DNA of 64,000 bases from Cryptosporangium phraense (lineage in GTDB: Bacteria > Actinomycetota > Actinomycetes > Mycobacteriales > Cryptosporangiaceae). Location: positions 146,683 to 210,682 of the forward strand of contig NZ_VIRS01000015.1 of NCBI RefSeq assembly GCF_006912135.1, written 5' to 3'. The position numbers and the translations under genes were made by a program. Positions 8,015 through 15,771 of the stretch are shown here, in pieces (position 1 is the stretch's first letter; the number at the start of each line of letters is the position of its first letter). The notes under the pieces are model-generated. The model ran no database searches. It was not told the origin of the DNA and saw only the letters and a list, made by a program, of their open reading frames with translations.

Positions 8015-9042
8015 GCCGAGGTACTCCTTCCGGAGGGGGTGGGAACCGCGCCGCGCCCGGCCGCCGCGGCGGCAGCCGGCGCGGGATCGGCCGGCGCGCC
8101 CGCGGCCGGGGTGGCGGCGGCCGGGGTGGGGCGGCCCTTGAGCTGCAGCATCTCCCGCGCTTCGGCGGGCGTCGCGATTTCCTTGCCGAGGTCTTCCACT
8201 ACCGCACGGATCTTGCCGACCTGTTCGGCGTTCGACCTGGCCAGACGGCCCTTGCCGATCCACAGGCTGTCTTCCAACCCCACCCGGACGTGCCCGCCCA
8301 GCCACGCGCTGTGGGTGCCGAACTGCATCTGGTCGCGGCCGGCCGCGAACGCCGAGAACTGGTAGTCGTCGCCGAACAGCTTGTCGGCGATCCGCACCAT
8401 GTGCGCGAGGTTCTCGTGGTCGGCGCCGATCCCGCCGAGGATCCCGAACACCCCCTGGATCAGCAGCGGCGCCGGCGCCAGCCCGCGATCCACGAAGTAG
8501 GCCAGCGAGTAGAGGTGCCCGATGTCGTAGCACTCGTACTCGAACCGCGTGCCTTTCGCCCCCAGGGTGCGGAGCGTGTGCTCGATCCGGTCGAACGAGT
8601 TGATGAACGGGTGCGAGTACGTGTTCAGGACGTACGGCTTCTCCCAGTCGTGCCGCCAGTCCTTCACCTTGTCGGCGATGCCGGAGTACACGAAGTTCAT
8701 CGAGCCCATGTTCAGCGACGCGATCTCGGGCTCGAACCGGATCGCCGCCGCGAGCCGCTCGTCCATCGACATCGCCGACGAGCCGCCGGTCGTGATGTTG
8801 ATGACCGCGTCGGTCCGCTCCATGATCGGCGGCACGATCTCCTCGAACACCTCGGGCTCGAACGCCGGCCGCCCGTCCGGGTGCCGGGCGTGCAGGTGCA
8901 CGATCGCCGACCCGGCCTCGACCGCCTCGACCGCCGCGGTCACCACCTCCGACGTCGAGAGCGGCAGGTACGGGCTCTGCGAGGGCACGTTCACCGAGCC
9001 GGTCACCGCCGTCGTGATGATGACCTTCGATGCCCGGCGCAT
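8011..9042 (-). CDS. Beta-keto acid cleavage enzyme (BKACE, DUF849 family)
   Basis: 343 aa. The N-terminus VIITTAVTGSVNVPSQSPYLP and the segments AIVHLHARHPDGRP and INITTGGSS are hallmarks of the BKACE/Kce family, TIM-barrel zinc enzymes that condense a beta-keto acid with acetyl-CoA to give acetoacetate plus a new CoA ester. The zinc ligands HLHAR are present. The last ~40 residues form an unusual Ala/Pro-rich tail (PTPAAATPAAGAPADPAPA) absent from most relatives. Start overlaps the upstream stop (TGATG). The family is diverse in substrate (carnitine, lysine and other keto acids), so this gene is the best clue to the pathway chemistry. Confidence 0.88.
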   Translation of the reverse strand: MRRASKVIITTAVTGSVNVPSQSPYLPLSTSEVVTAAVEAVEAGSAIVHLHARHPDGRPAFEPEVFEEIVPPIMERTDAVINITTGGSSAMSMDERLAAAIRFEPEIASLNMGSMNFVYSGIADKVKDWRHDWEKPYVLNTYSHPFINSFDRIEHTLRTLGAKGTRFEYECYDIGHLYSLAYFVDRGLAPAPLLIQGVFGILGGIGADHENLAHMVRIADKLFGDDYQFSAFAAGRDQMQFGTHSAWLGGHVRVGLEDSLWIGKGRLARSNAEQVGKIRAVVEDLGKEIATPAEAREMLQLKGRPTPAAATPAAGAPADPAPAAAAAAGRGAVPTPSGRSTSA

Positions 9043-9953
9043 CAGGGCTTCTCTTCCAGGCCGAGCAGGTAGGCGGTGTTGTGGCAGATCATCTGCCGGA
9101 CGTCGGCGGCCGCGATCCCCGAGTCGAGCAGCTGCTGGACGACGTACAGGTAGGCGTCGACCGGCAGCGGGTTGCCCTCCTGGCCGAGGTCGGAGTTGAT
9201 CACGGTGTGCTCCGGCCCGACCTTGCGGATCCAGTCGACGAGTTGCGAGATCGGCCAGCCGACCGCGGCCACGTCGGGGTGGTACATCGCGAGGTCGTGT
9301 TCGACGAACACCCCGAGCGCGACCATCTCGTCGATGTCGGTCCCGGCGACGTTCACGATGTAGTCGGGGTGGTGCAGCAGCATGCGCCGGACGCCCTTGG
9401 CGTGGGCGACCTGGAAGAAGTCCTTCATCGCGGCCCCGTCGAGGTGCCCGCCGGTGAGCATGATCCCGGCGTCGGCGACGAGCTGTAACACGAGGTGGGT
9501 GTCCTCGGAGACGTCGCCGGACCCGTCGTAGATCGAGACTTCCTTCTCGTACAGCTCGCCGGCCGCGCTCGGGAAGCCGTCGCCGTGGCTGTGCGCGCAG
9601 ATGTGCTGCTTGGCCGAGACCGTCGGCCCCCAGACGCAACGCCCACCCATGTTGATCGCCAGCGCGGTCGCGGACGGGTTGATGCCCCCGACCTCGGAAT
9701 TCAGCGCGACCCCGCCGAACACCGGGGTCGGCGCCTGGTCGAGCAGCTTCTTCATCGCCAGCACGTCCATCACCGTGTTGTGGTGGTGGGACTTGACCAG
9801 GATCCCGCGCATGTTGATCCGCGCGCCGTCGTGCGAGGCGTCCACGTGGTCGAACCGGCGGGGGAACGGGCTCGGGCCGGAGTGGCAGTGGAGGTCGACG
9901 GTGCCGTCCAGGACCTCGAGCAGGGCGGGCGTGACCTCCGGCGTCGTAACCAT
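9042..9953 (-). CDS. DUF6282 family protein, amidohydrolase/PHP-like
   Basis: 303 aa, first gene of the leftward operon, with a GGAGGTT ribosome site. Histidine-rich motifs DLHCHSGPS (about 18-26), VKSHHHNT, CAHSHGDG, LLHHPDY and NSDLGQ follow the pattern of metal-dependent amidohydrolase/PHP barrels (HxH at strand 1, later His, His and Asp). A hydrolase acting on an amide, lactone or ester of the imported compound is reasonable. The family has no established reaction known to me. Confidence 0.7.
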   Translation of the reverse strand: MVTTPEVTPALLEVLDGTVDLHCHSGPSPFPRRFDHVDASHDGARINMRGILVKSHHHNTVMDVLAMKKLLDQAPTPVFGGVALNSEVGGINPSATALAINMGGRCVWGPTVSAKQHICAHSHGDGFPSAAGELYEKEVSIYDGSGDVSEDTHLVLQLVADAGIMLTGGHLDGAAMKDFFQVAHAKGVRRMLLHHPDYIVNVAGTDIDEMVALGVFVEHDLAMYHPDVAAVGWPISQLVDWIRKVGPEHTVINSDLGQEGNPLPVDAYLYVVQQLLDSGIAAADVRQMICHNTAYLLGLEEKP

Positions 9954-10031
9954 CCGGGAACCTCCATTGTTCGGATGACGCAGTCCGCGTTCACCTTACG
10001 GACGGACCTCAGCATGGTCCACGAGCTCAGA

Positions 10032-10046
10032 GTTCGCAATGCGATC
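10032..10046. promoter_or_regulatory. IclR-type operator dyad
   Basis: GTTCGCA-A-TGCGATC is an inverted repeat with one mismatch, very close to the GTTCGCAATGCGAAC type of site seen for actinobacterial IclR regulators. It lies between the two divergent catabolic/transport operons, and an IclR gene is encoded 4 kb downstream. Confidence 0.5.
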
Positions 10047-10060
10047 CTGGAGGTTGCATG

Positions 10061-10095
10061 TTGAACTTCCGCCTGCTTCACTAGCGGAACTTCAA
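10061..10095. promoter_or_regulatory. Second inverted repeat in the divergent promoter region
   Basis: TTGAACTTCCGC (10061-10072) and GCGGAACTTCAA (10084-10095) form 12-bp arms with a single central mismatch. Each arm itself holds the mini-dyad GAAcTTC. It could be a second regulator site or a hairpin in the 5' leader of the transporter operon; the next start codon is at 10129. Confidence 0.45.
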
Positions 10096-10128
10096 ACGCC
10101 GTTCACACCGCACGCAAGGAGGCGTGAG

Positions 10129-10986
10129 ATGAGCAAGCGGCGCGTTCCGAGCCCGCAGTGGCTTCTCGTGCTACCGGCGCTCGCGCTGCTCACCGTGATC
10201 CTGCTCGTTCCCCTCGGCCGCAGCGTCGGGCGGAGCGTCGGGGCCCCGGTCTGGACGTTCGAGCACTACAAGGCGCTCTTCACCGACGGTGTCACGCTCA
10301 CCGTGCTCGGCCGTACGGCCGCGACCGCCGCCATGGTCACGGTCATCGCACTTCTGCTCGGCTATCCCTACGCGTACGTGATGACCCGCGTCGGTCCCCG
10401 CCTGCGCGGCCTCCTCATGGTGATCGTCCTCGTCCCGTTCTGGACGTCGGTCATGGCGCGAAACTTCGCGTGGATCCTCATCTTGCAACGAAACGGACCA
10501 GTTGACTCGTTCTTCCAGCTGTTCGGGCTGCACGTGGTCCTCTTCGAGTCCGTGTCCGGCGTCGTCGTGGCGATGAGCCAGGTGCTGCTGCCGTTCATGG
10601 TCCTGCCGCTGTTCAGCACGTTGTCGAGCATCGACCGGCGGCTGCTGCTGGCCGCCCGGGGGCTCGGTTCGCATCCGGTGAAGGCGTTCTGGCGGATCTA
10701 CTGGCCGCTGTCCCGGGGTGGCGTCGTCTCCGGCGTGATCCTCGTCTTCACGCTCAGCCTCGGCTTCTACGTCACGCCGGCGCTGCTCGGCTCGCCGCAG
10801 GAGTCTCTGGTCGCCCAGCTGCTCGGGCAGCGCACGACCCAACTGCTGGACTTCGAGGGCGCGAGCGCGCTGGGCATGCTCGTGCTGGTCGTGACGCTGG
10901 TGCTCGTCGCCTGGGCCAACCGGGTGGGCGGGACGATCTCGGCGATCGGTGCGGTCGCCACGACCCGGACGGAGGGTCGGCGATGA
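10129..10986 (+). CDS. ABC transporter permease (PotB/polyamine-type)
   Basis: 285 aa, six predicted membrane segments beginning WLLVLPALALLTVILLVPL. The EAA-like loop is recognisable at LLAARGLGSHPVKAFWRIYWPLSRGGVVSG, the site that docks on the ATPase. It resembles PotB-type inner-membrane permeases for polyamines or other small cations/acids. The ATG at 10129 follows AAGGAGG. First gene of the rightward transporter operon and overlapped (ATGA) by the second permease. Confidence 0.9.
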   Translation: MSKRRVPSPQWLLVLPALALLTVILLVPLGRSVGRSVGAPVWTFEHYKALFTDGVTLTVLGRTAATAAMVTVIALLLGYPYAYVMTRVGPRLRGLLMVIVLVPFWTSVMARNFAWILILQRNGPVDSFFQLFGLHVVLFESVSGVVVAMSQVLLPFMVLPLFSTLSSIDRRLLLAARGLGSHPVKAFWRIYWPLSRGGVVSGVILVFTLSLGFYVTPALLGSPQESLVAQLLGQRTTQLLDFEGASALGMLVLVVTLVLVAWANRVGGTISAIGAVATTRTEGRR

Positions 10987-11807
10987 CCGCGGTCCTGGAG
11001 AAGGCCCCCACCAGGAGGGAACGGGCCGTCGACGCCATCCCCTGGTGGCTGAAGCTGCTGGCCGGCGTCGTCGCGCTGTACTTCGTGCTGCCGACGCTGT
11101 TCGTCATCCCGATGAGCTTCTCCACCGCGACGACGTTCCAGTTCCCGCCGAAGGGCTTCTCGTTCCACCTCTACGAGAACTTCTTCACGAACCCGGTCTG
11201 GCTCGACGCGCTGCGCAACTCGGTGGTCGTCGCGCTGCTGGCCTCGCTGCTGGCCACGGTCGTCGGCACGGCGGCCGCGCTGGGGCTGCACAACCTGCAG
11301 GGGCGGCTGGCCCGGTTCGCCCGGACGCTGCTGATGATCTCGATCGTCACCCCGGCGATCGTCATCGCGGTCGCGATCTACATCTCGTTCCTGCAGTGGC
11401 AACTGGTCGGGACGCTGGCCGGCTACGTCCTCGCGCACGCGGCGATCGGCGTCCCGTTCGTGCTGGTGTCGGTGTCGAGCGCGCTCGGCGGCTTCGACCC
11501 GAAGCTGCTCCGGGCGTCGGCCTCGCTGGGCGCGCCGCCGGTCCGGACGTTCCTCCGGGTCACCGCGCCGCTGATCAGCCGGGGAATCGTCACCGGCGCG
11601 GTGTTCGCGTTCGTGACGTCGTTCGACGAGGTCGTGATCGCGCTGTTCCTGCGCTCGCCGGCGCTCCAGACGCTGCCGGTGCAGATGTACAACAGCGTCA
11701 CCGTCGAGATCGACCCCACGATCGCCGCCTCGTCGAGCGTCGTGGTCACCGCGGTGACCGTCACCTGCCTCGTCCTGCAGTTCGTGGGAAGCCGACGGAA
11801 GAAGTGA
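10983..11807 (+). CDS. ABC transporter permease (PotC/polyamine-type)
   Basis: 274 aa with six membrane segments and the EAA-like motif in LLRASASLGAPPVRTFLRVTAPLISRGIVTG. Forms the heteromeric membrane channel with the preceding permease. It starts by ATGA overlap with that gene, and the ATPase begins 2 bp after its stop. Confidence 0.9.
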   Translation: MTAVLEKAPTRRERAVDAIPWWLKLLAGVVALYFVLPTLFVIPMSFSTATTFQFPPKGFSFHLYENFFTNPVWLDALRNSVVVALLASLLATVVGTAAALGLHNLQGRLARFARTLLMISIVTPAIVIAVAIYISFLQWQLVGTLAGYVLAHAAIGVPFVLVSVSSALGGFDPKLLRASASLGAPPVRTFLRVTAPLISRGIVTGAVFAFVTSFDEVVIALFLRSPALQTLPVQMYNSVTVEIDPTIAASSSVVVTAVTVTCLVLQFVGSRRKK

Positions 11808-11809
11808 AC

Positions 11810-12937
11810 ATGCCTGCCACCAAGATTCGCCCGGTCGCCCCGGAGAAGACGAACGCCGGCACCCGGATCCTGCTGACCGACGTCACCAAGGACTACGGGC
11901 TGGCGACGCCGGCCGTCGACGGCGTCTCGCTCGCGATCGAACCGGGCGAGTTCATGACGCTGCTCGGCCCGAGCGGCTCCGGTAAGACGACGACGCTGAA
12001 CCTGATCGCCGGGTTCGAGACGCTGACCAGCGGCACGATCGAGTTCGACGGCGCCGATGTCGGCGCGCTGCCGCCGCACAAGCGCAACCTCGGCATGCTC
12101 TTCCAGAACTACGCGCTGTTCCCGCACATGACCGTGGCCCAGAACGTCGCCTATCCGCTGAAGGAGCGGAAGCTCCCCAAGGCGCAGATCGCCACCCAGG
12201 TCGAAGAGGTCCTCGAGCTGGTGCAGCTGACCGGCCGGGACGACCACTACCCGGCCCAGCTCTCCGGCGGGCAGCAGCAGCGGGTGGCGCTGGCCCGGGC
12301 GATCGTGTTCGGCCCGAACGCGCTGCTGCTGGACGAGCCGCTCGGGGCGCTGGACCGCAACCTCCGGGCGACCCTGCAGGCCGAGATCCACCGCATCCAC
12401 CGCGAGGTCGGGACGACGTTCGTGTTCGTCACCCACGACCAAGAGGAGGCGATGAACCTCTCGGACCGGATCGCGCTGTTCAACAACGGACGGATCGAGC
12501 AGGTCGGGACGCCCGAGGCGCTGTACCAGTCGCCGGAGACGCTGTTCGCGGCCCGCTTCCTGGGCGACTCGAACGTCTTCGAGCTGGCCGAGGCGCCCAC
12601 CGACAAGGTCGCCTGGGAAGACCACGTCTGGGCGATCGACCCGGCCACGGTCTCGGCCCGGGCGTCCGCCCCTGGGAACGCGGTCGCGCTCGTCGTCCGT
12701 CCGGAGGACGTCCACATCGGTCTGGACGGGACCGAGCCTCCGACCGGCACCAACGCGGTGACCGCCACCGTTCGCGACATCGAGTACCTGGGCTCCTACC
12801 GGATGGCCGTCCTCGCGATCGGGCGCGGCGGAACCGTCGGGAAGGCCCGCCTCGGCTCCCGGGAGGGCGGGCTGGCCGAAGGCCAGCCGGTCGTCGCCTG
12901 GTGGCCGGTCGAACGTCAACACCTCGTCGCTGTCTGA
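11810..12937 (+). CDS. ABC transporter ATP-binding protein (PotA/polyamine-type)
   Basis: 375 aa. Walker A is GPSGSGKTTT, the Q-loop QNYALFPHM, signature LSGGQQQRVALARA, Walker B LLLDEPLGALD and the switch His in VTHDQEE. A C-terminal TOBE-like regulatory domain (about 290-375) is typical of PotA/UgpC-class importers. The ATG at 11810 is just after the permease stop, with a GGAAGAAG ribosome site; the open frame further upstream is only a shadow of the permease. Confidence 0.92.
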   Translation: MPATKIRPVAPEKTNAGTRILLTDVTKDYGLATPAVDGVSLAIEPGEFMTLLGPSGSGKTTTLNLIAGFETLTSGTIEFDGADVGALPPHKRNLGMLFQNYALFPHMTVAQNVAYPLKERKLPKAQIATQVEEVLELVQLTGRDDHYPAQLSGGQQQRVALARAIVFGPNALLLDEPLGALDRNLRATLQAEIHRIHREVGTTFVFVTHDQEEAMNLSDRIALFNNGRIEQVGTPEALYQSPETLFAARFLGDSNVFELAEAPTDKVAWEDHVWAIDPATVSARASAPGNAVALVVRPEDVHIGLDGTEPPTGTNAVTATVRDIEYLGSYRMAVLAIGRGGTVGKARLGSREGGLAEGQPVVAWWPVERQHLVAV

Positions 12938-12962
12938 CCCCCTCCCCCGAAAGAAGGCAACG

Positions 12963-14030
12963 ATGCCCAGAACCAGACGTGCTCTGGCCGTCCTCAGCGC
13001 GGCGGTCGCCGTCGCGCTGCTGGCCGGCTGCGGCGGCGGCTCGGCCGCCGAGAACGACCCCGACGGCAAGATCACGCTGACGTTCACCGCCTACGGCGGC
13101 GACGGCCAGAAGGCGATGATCAGCTCCTACCAGAAGCCGTACTCGGCCGCCCACACCAACATCTCGTTCACCAACACCTCGCCCCCGGACCTCGCGCAGG
13201 TCAAGGCCCAGGTCCTGAGCAAGTCGGTGAAGTGGGACGTGGTCGCGGTCGCGCCGGCCGCGGCCACCCAGAACTGCGGGAAGCTGTTCGAGAAGCTCGA
13301 CTTCTCCGACGTGAAGAAGGACGACCTGGTCCCCGGCGCGGTCGGCGAGTGCTACCTGGCGAACTGGATCAACGCGAACCCGATCGCCTACCGCACCGAC
13401 GCGTACCCCGACCCGGCCAAGGCGCCGAAGACCGTCGCCGACTTCTTCGACCTGAAGAAGTTCCCGGGCAAGCGCGGGATGCTGACCAACCTGCAGAACG
13501 GCATCCTCGAGTACCCGCTGCTCGCCGACGGGGTCGCGCCCGACAAGCTGTACCCGCTGGACGTGCCCCGGGCGCTGAAGAAGCTCGACACGATCCGCTC
13601 GTCGACGACGTTCGCCCCCAACGTCGGTGCGCTGCAGCAGGCGGCGGGCGCGGGCCAGGTCGACATGTTCATCATGCCGGACTCGCGTCTCGTCCCCCTG
13701 ATGAACTCGGGCACGAAGATCACCGTCCTGTGGGACAAGACCGTCACCGCGCTGAACGCGTTCGCGGTCCCGAAGGGATCGCCGAACAAGGAGGCCGCCC
13801 GCAGGTTCATCGAGACCGTCGTGTCGCCGGAGGGCGTCAAGGCGATCTCCGAGGCGCTGGGGACGCAGCCGATCAACAAGACGGCGACGCTGAACCTGTC
13901 GGACAACGCGAAGAAGGTCGAGGTCGCGGGTCCGCAGAACACCGGGGTGGAAGTCCCGCAGGACGTCGACTGGTACGCGAAGAACTTCGACCAAGTGACC
14001 ACGCAGCTGAACAACTGGCTCGTCGGTTAG
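12963..14030 (+). CDS. ABC transporter extracellular substrate-binding lipoprotein
   Basis: 355 aa. A lipoprotein signal (basic start, hydrophobic core, lipobox LLAGC near residues 20-24) anchors it outside the membrane. The mature part has the periplasmic-binding-protein type II pattern of PotD/PotF relatives: an N-terminal strand ITLTFTAYGG, the hinge region NWINANPIAYRTDAYP and the motif YPLDVPRALKKLD. It delivers the substrate to the permeases encoded just upstream. Resemblance to PotD-like proteins suggests a small amine or carboxylate but does not define it. Confidence 0.88.
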   Translation: MPRTRRALAVLSAAVAVALLAGCGGGSAAENDPDGKITLTFTAYGGDGQKAMISSYQKPYSAAHTNISFTNTSPPDLAQVKAQVLSKSVKWDVVAVAPAAATQNCGKLFEKLDFSDVKKDDLVPGAVGECYLANWINANPIAYRTDAYPDPAKAPKTVADFFDLKKFPGKRGMLTNLQNGILEYPLLADGVAPDKLYPLDVPRALKKLDTIRSSTTFAPNVGALQQAAGAGQVDMFIMPDSRLVPLMNSGTKITVLWDKTVTALNAFAVPKGSPNKEAARRFIETVVSPEGVKAISEALGTQPINKTATLNLSDNAKKVEVAGPQNTGVEVPQDVDWYAKNFDQVTTQLNNWLVG

Positions 14031-14060
14031 TCGTCTCTCGATGTGAACTAGGATTCCTAC

Positions 14061-14810
14061 ATGGCGAACTCTGACCCGAGCGATGCCTCGACCTCCGACA
14101 TCCAGGCGGTCGCCCGCGTTGGCCAGATCTGTGCACTGTTCGGCCCTCGGATCCCCGAATTGACGGCGGCGGACATCGCTGACCGCACCGGGCTGAACCG
14201 CACCACGGCCTACCGGTACTGCGCGTCGATGGTGGCCGCCGGGATCCTCGAACGGGGAACCCGGCGGGGAGCCTTCGCGCTCGGGCCGCTGATGCTGGAA
14301 CTGGGGGCACTCGCCCTCGGGCGTCAGCGGATCGTGGAGATCGCCCGTCCGCACCTGCAGAGGCTGAGGACCGCCGTCCGCATGACGGCGGTGCTCAGCG
14401 TCCAGGGTCCACAGGGGCCGGTGGCCACGCTGGTCGAGGAGGACACCAGCCGGATGGTCGTGGTGACGGTCCTGCCCGGCACCCGGCTGGACGCCGGGGC
14501 CGCGCAGACCCGGCTGTTCCTCGCCCACACCGACGGGTCCACGATGGAGCACCTGCTGGCCGGGCTCACCCCGGTGGAGCGGGCCCGGCTCGACGCCGAG
14601 GTCACGGCGGCCCGCCAGCAGGGCTTCGCCTACGTCCGGCCGGCCGGGGCGCCCAGCGTCGTGGCCGCGCCGGTCTTCGACGAGACCGGTATCGTCGCGA
14701 CGGTGGCGATCCTGTCCCCGGGCGACATCCCCGATCTCTCCCCCGCGCTGGAGCAGCTGCAGGCCGCCGCGGGTGCGCTGAGCGCGGAACTGGGGGCTTC
14801 GATTGCCTGA
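14061..14810 (+). CDS. IclR family transcriptional regulator
   Basis: 249 aa: N-terminal winged helix (about 15-75, LTAADIADRTGLNRTTAYRY) and C-terminal effector-binding domain (about 85-245). IclR proteins bind a pathway metabolite and control the adjacent operon. TAGGAT lies 6 nt before the ATG, so it may also be transcribed leaderless on its own in addition to reading through from the transporter. The following cyclase gene overlaps its 3' end by 8 nt. Its probable sites are the dyads at 10032-10046 and 10061-10095. Confidence 0.9.
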   Translation: MANSDPSDASTSDIQAVARVGQICALFGPRIPELTAADIADRTGLNRTTAYRYCASMVAAGILERGTRRGAFALGPLMLELGALALGRQRIVEIARPHLQRLRTAVRMTAVLSVQGPQGPVATLVEEDTSRMVVVTVLPGTRLDAGAAQTRLFLAHTDGSTMEHLLAGLTPVERARLDAEVTAARQQGFAYVRPAGAPSVVAAPVFDETGIVATVAILSPGDIPDLSPALEQLQAAAGALSAELGASIA

Positions 14811-15768
14811 GCGGCCGGCGTTCGACGACCTGGCCGGCGCCCGGCCGCCGTACTCGTCCTGGGAGTACTTCGGCAACGACCGCGGGACGATCAACTTCCT
14901 GACGCCGGCCCGGGTGGCGGCGGCGGCCGCGCTGGTGCGCACCGGCGAGCAGTTCGGGCTCGACTACCCGGTGGGCGCGTTCGAGCCGTACCCGACCGGC
15001 ACCCGCCCGCCGACCAGGCACCAGGTGTTCGCGAACAACGAGTTCCACCGGGACGACTGGCTCGACTCGTTCTACCTGCAGTCGACCACGCAGATCGACT
15101 CGCTGCGCCACATCGGGCACCCGTCGCACGGGTTCTATGGCGGGCACTCCCCGGACGAGAGCACGCTCGGGATCCACAACTGGGCGGGCTCCGGCATCGC
15201 CGGGCGGGGTGTGCTGCTGGACGTGCCGCGGTACTTCGCGGCCCAGGGCCGCGACTACGACGTCGAGACGACGATCGCGTTCTCTCCGGACCTGCTCGAC
15301 GAGATCGCCGCCTTCCAGGGCGTGGAGTGGCACGGCGGCGACCTGCTGCTGTTGCACACCGGCTGGACCGCGAACTTCCTGGCCAAGTCGCACGACGAGC
15401 GGGTGGAGTTCACCCGGCGCAACGCCGGGCCCGGGCTGGCCCAGCGGGAGTCGGTGCTCCGCTGGCTGTGGGATCACGAGATCGCGCTGACCGCGGCCGA
15501 CAACCTCGCGCTGGAGGCCGACCCCGTGATCGAGTCGGACTTCTTCCTCGACGGGGCGGCCCCGCCGCCGAAGGGCGTCAACCACAACGGGATGCTGCAC
15601 CGGCCGCTGATCGCGCTGCTCGGCATGGCGGTCGGCGAGATGTGGAAGCTGGACGCGCTGGCGTCCTCGTGCGCGGCCGACGGTCGCTACGACTTCTTCG
15701 TGACCGCCAAGCCGCTGAACATCGTCGGCGGGGTCGGCTCCCCGGCCAACGCGATCGCCTTCAAATAA
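14803..15768 (+). CDS. Cyclase family protein (kynurenine-formamidase-like metal hydrolase)
   Basis: 321 aa from a TTG start that overlaps the IclR stop. The segment TQIDSLRHIGHPSHGFYGG corresponds to the HxGTHxDxPxH metal site of PF04199 'cyclase' enzymes, here with Gln in place of the first His of the THxD element. Relatives hydrolyse amides such as N-formylkynurenine, isatin or cyclic imides and lactones. In this locus it would be an early hydrolytic step after import. It ends 3 bp from the convergent kup gene, with no room for a terminator. Confidence 0.82.
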   Translation: MPERPAFDDLAGARPPYSSWEYFGNDRGTINFLTPARVAAAAALVRTGEQFGLDYPVGAFEPYPTGTRPPTRHQVFANNEFHRDDWLDSFYLQSTTQIDSLRHIGHPSHGFYGGHSPDESTLGIHNWAGSGIAGRGVLLDVPRYFAAQGRDYDVETTIAFSPDLLDEIAAFQGVEWHGGDLLLLHTGWTANFLAKSHDERVEFTRRNAGPGLAQRESVLRWLWDHEIALTAADNLALEADPVIESDFFLDGAAPPPKGVNHNGMLHRPLIALLGMAVGEMWKLDALASSCAADGRYDFFVTAKPLNIVGGVGSPANAIAFK

Positions 15769-15771
15769 CGG

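Noticed and set aside
9983..10003. GTCCG/CGGAC short inverted repeat
   Set aside because: Only 5-bp arms 11 nt apart, expected by chance at this base composition.
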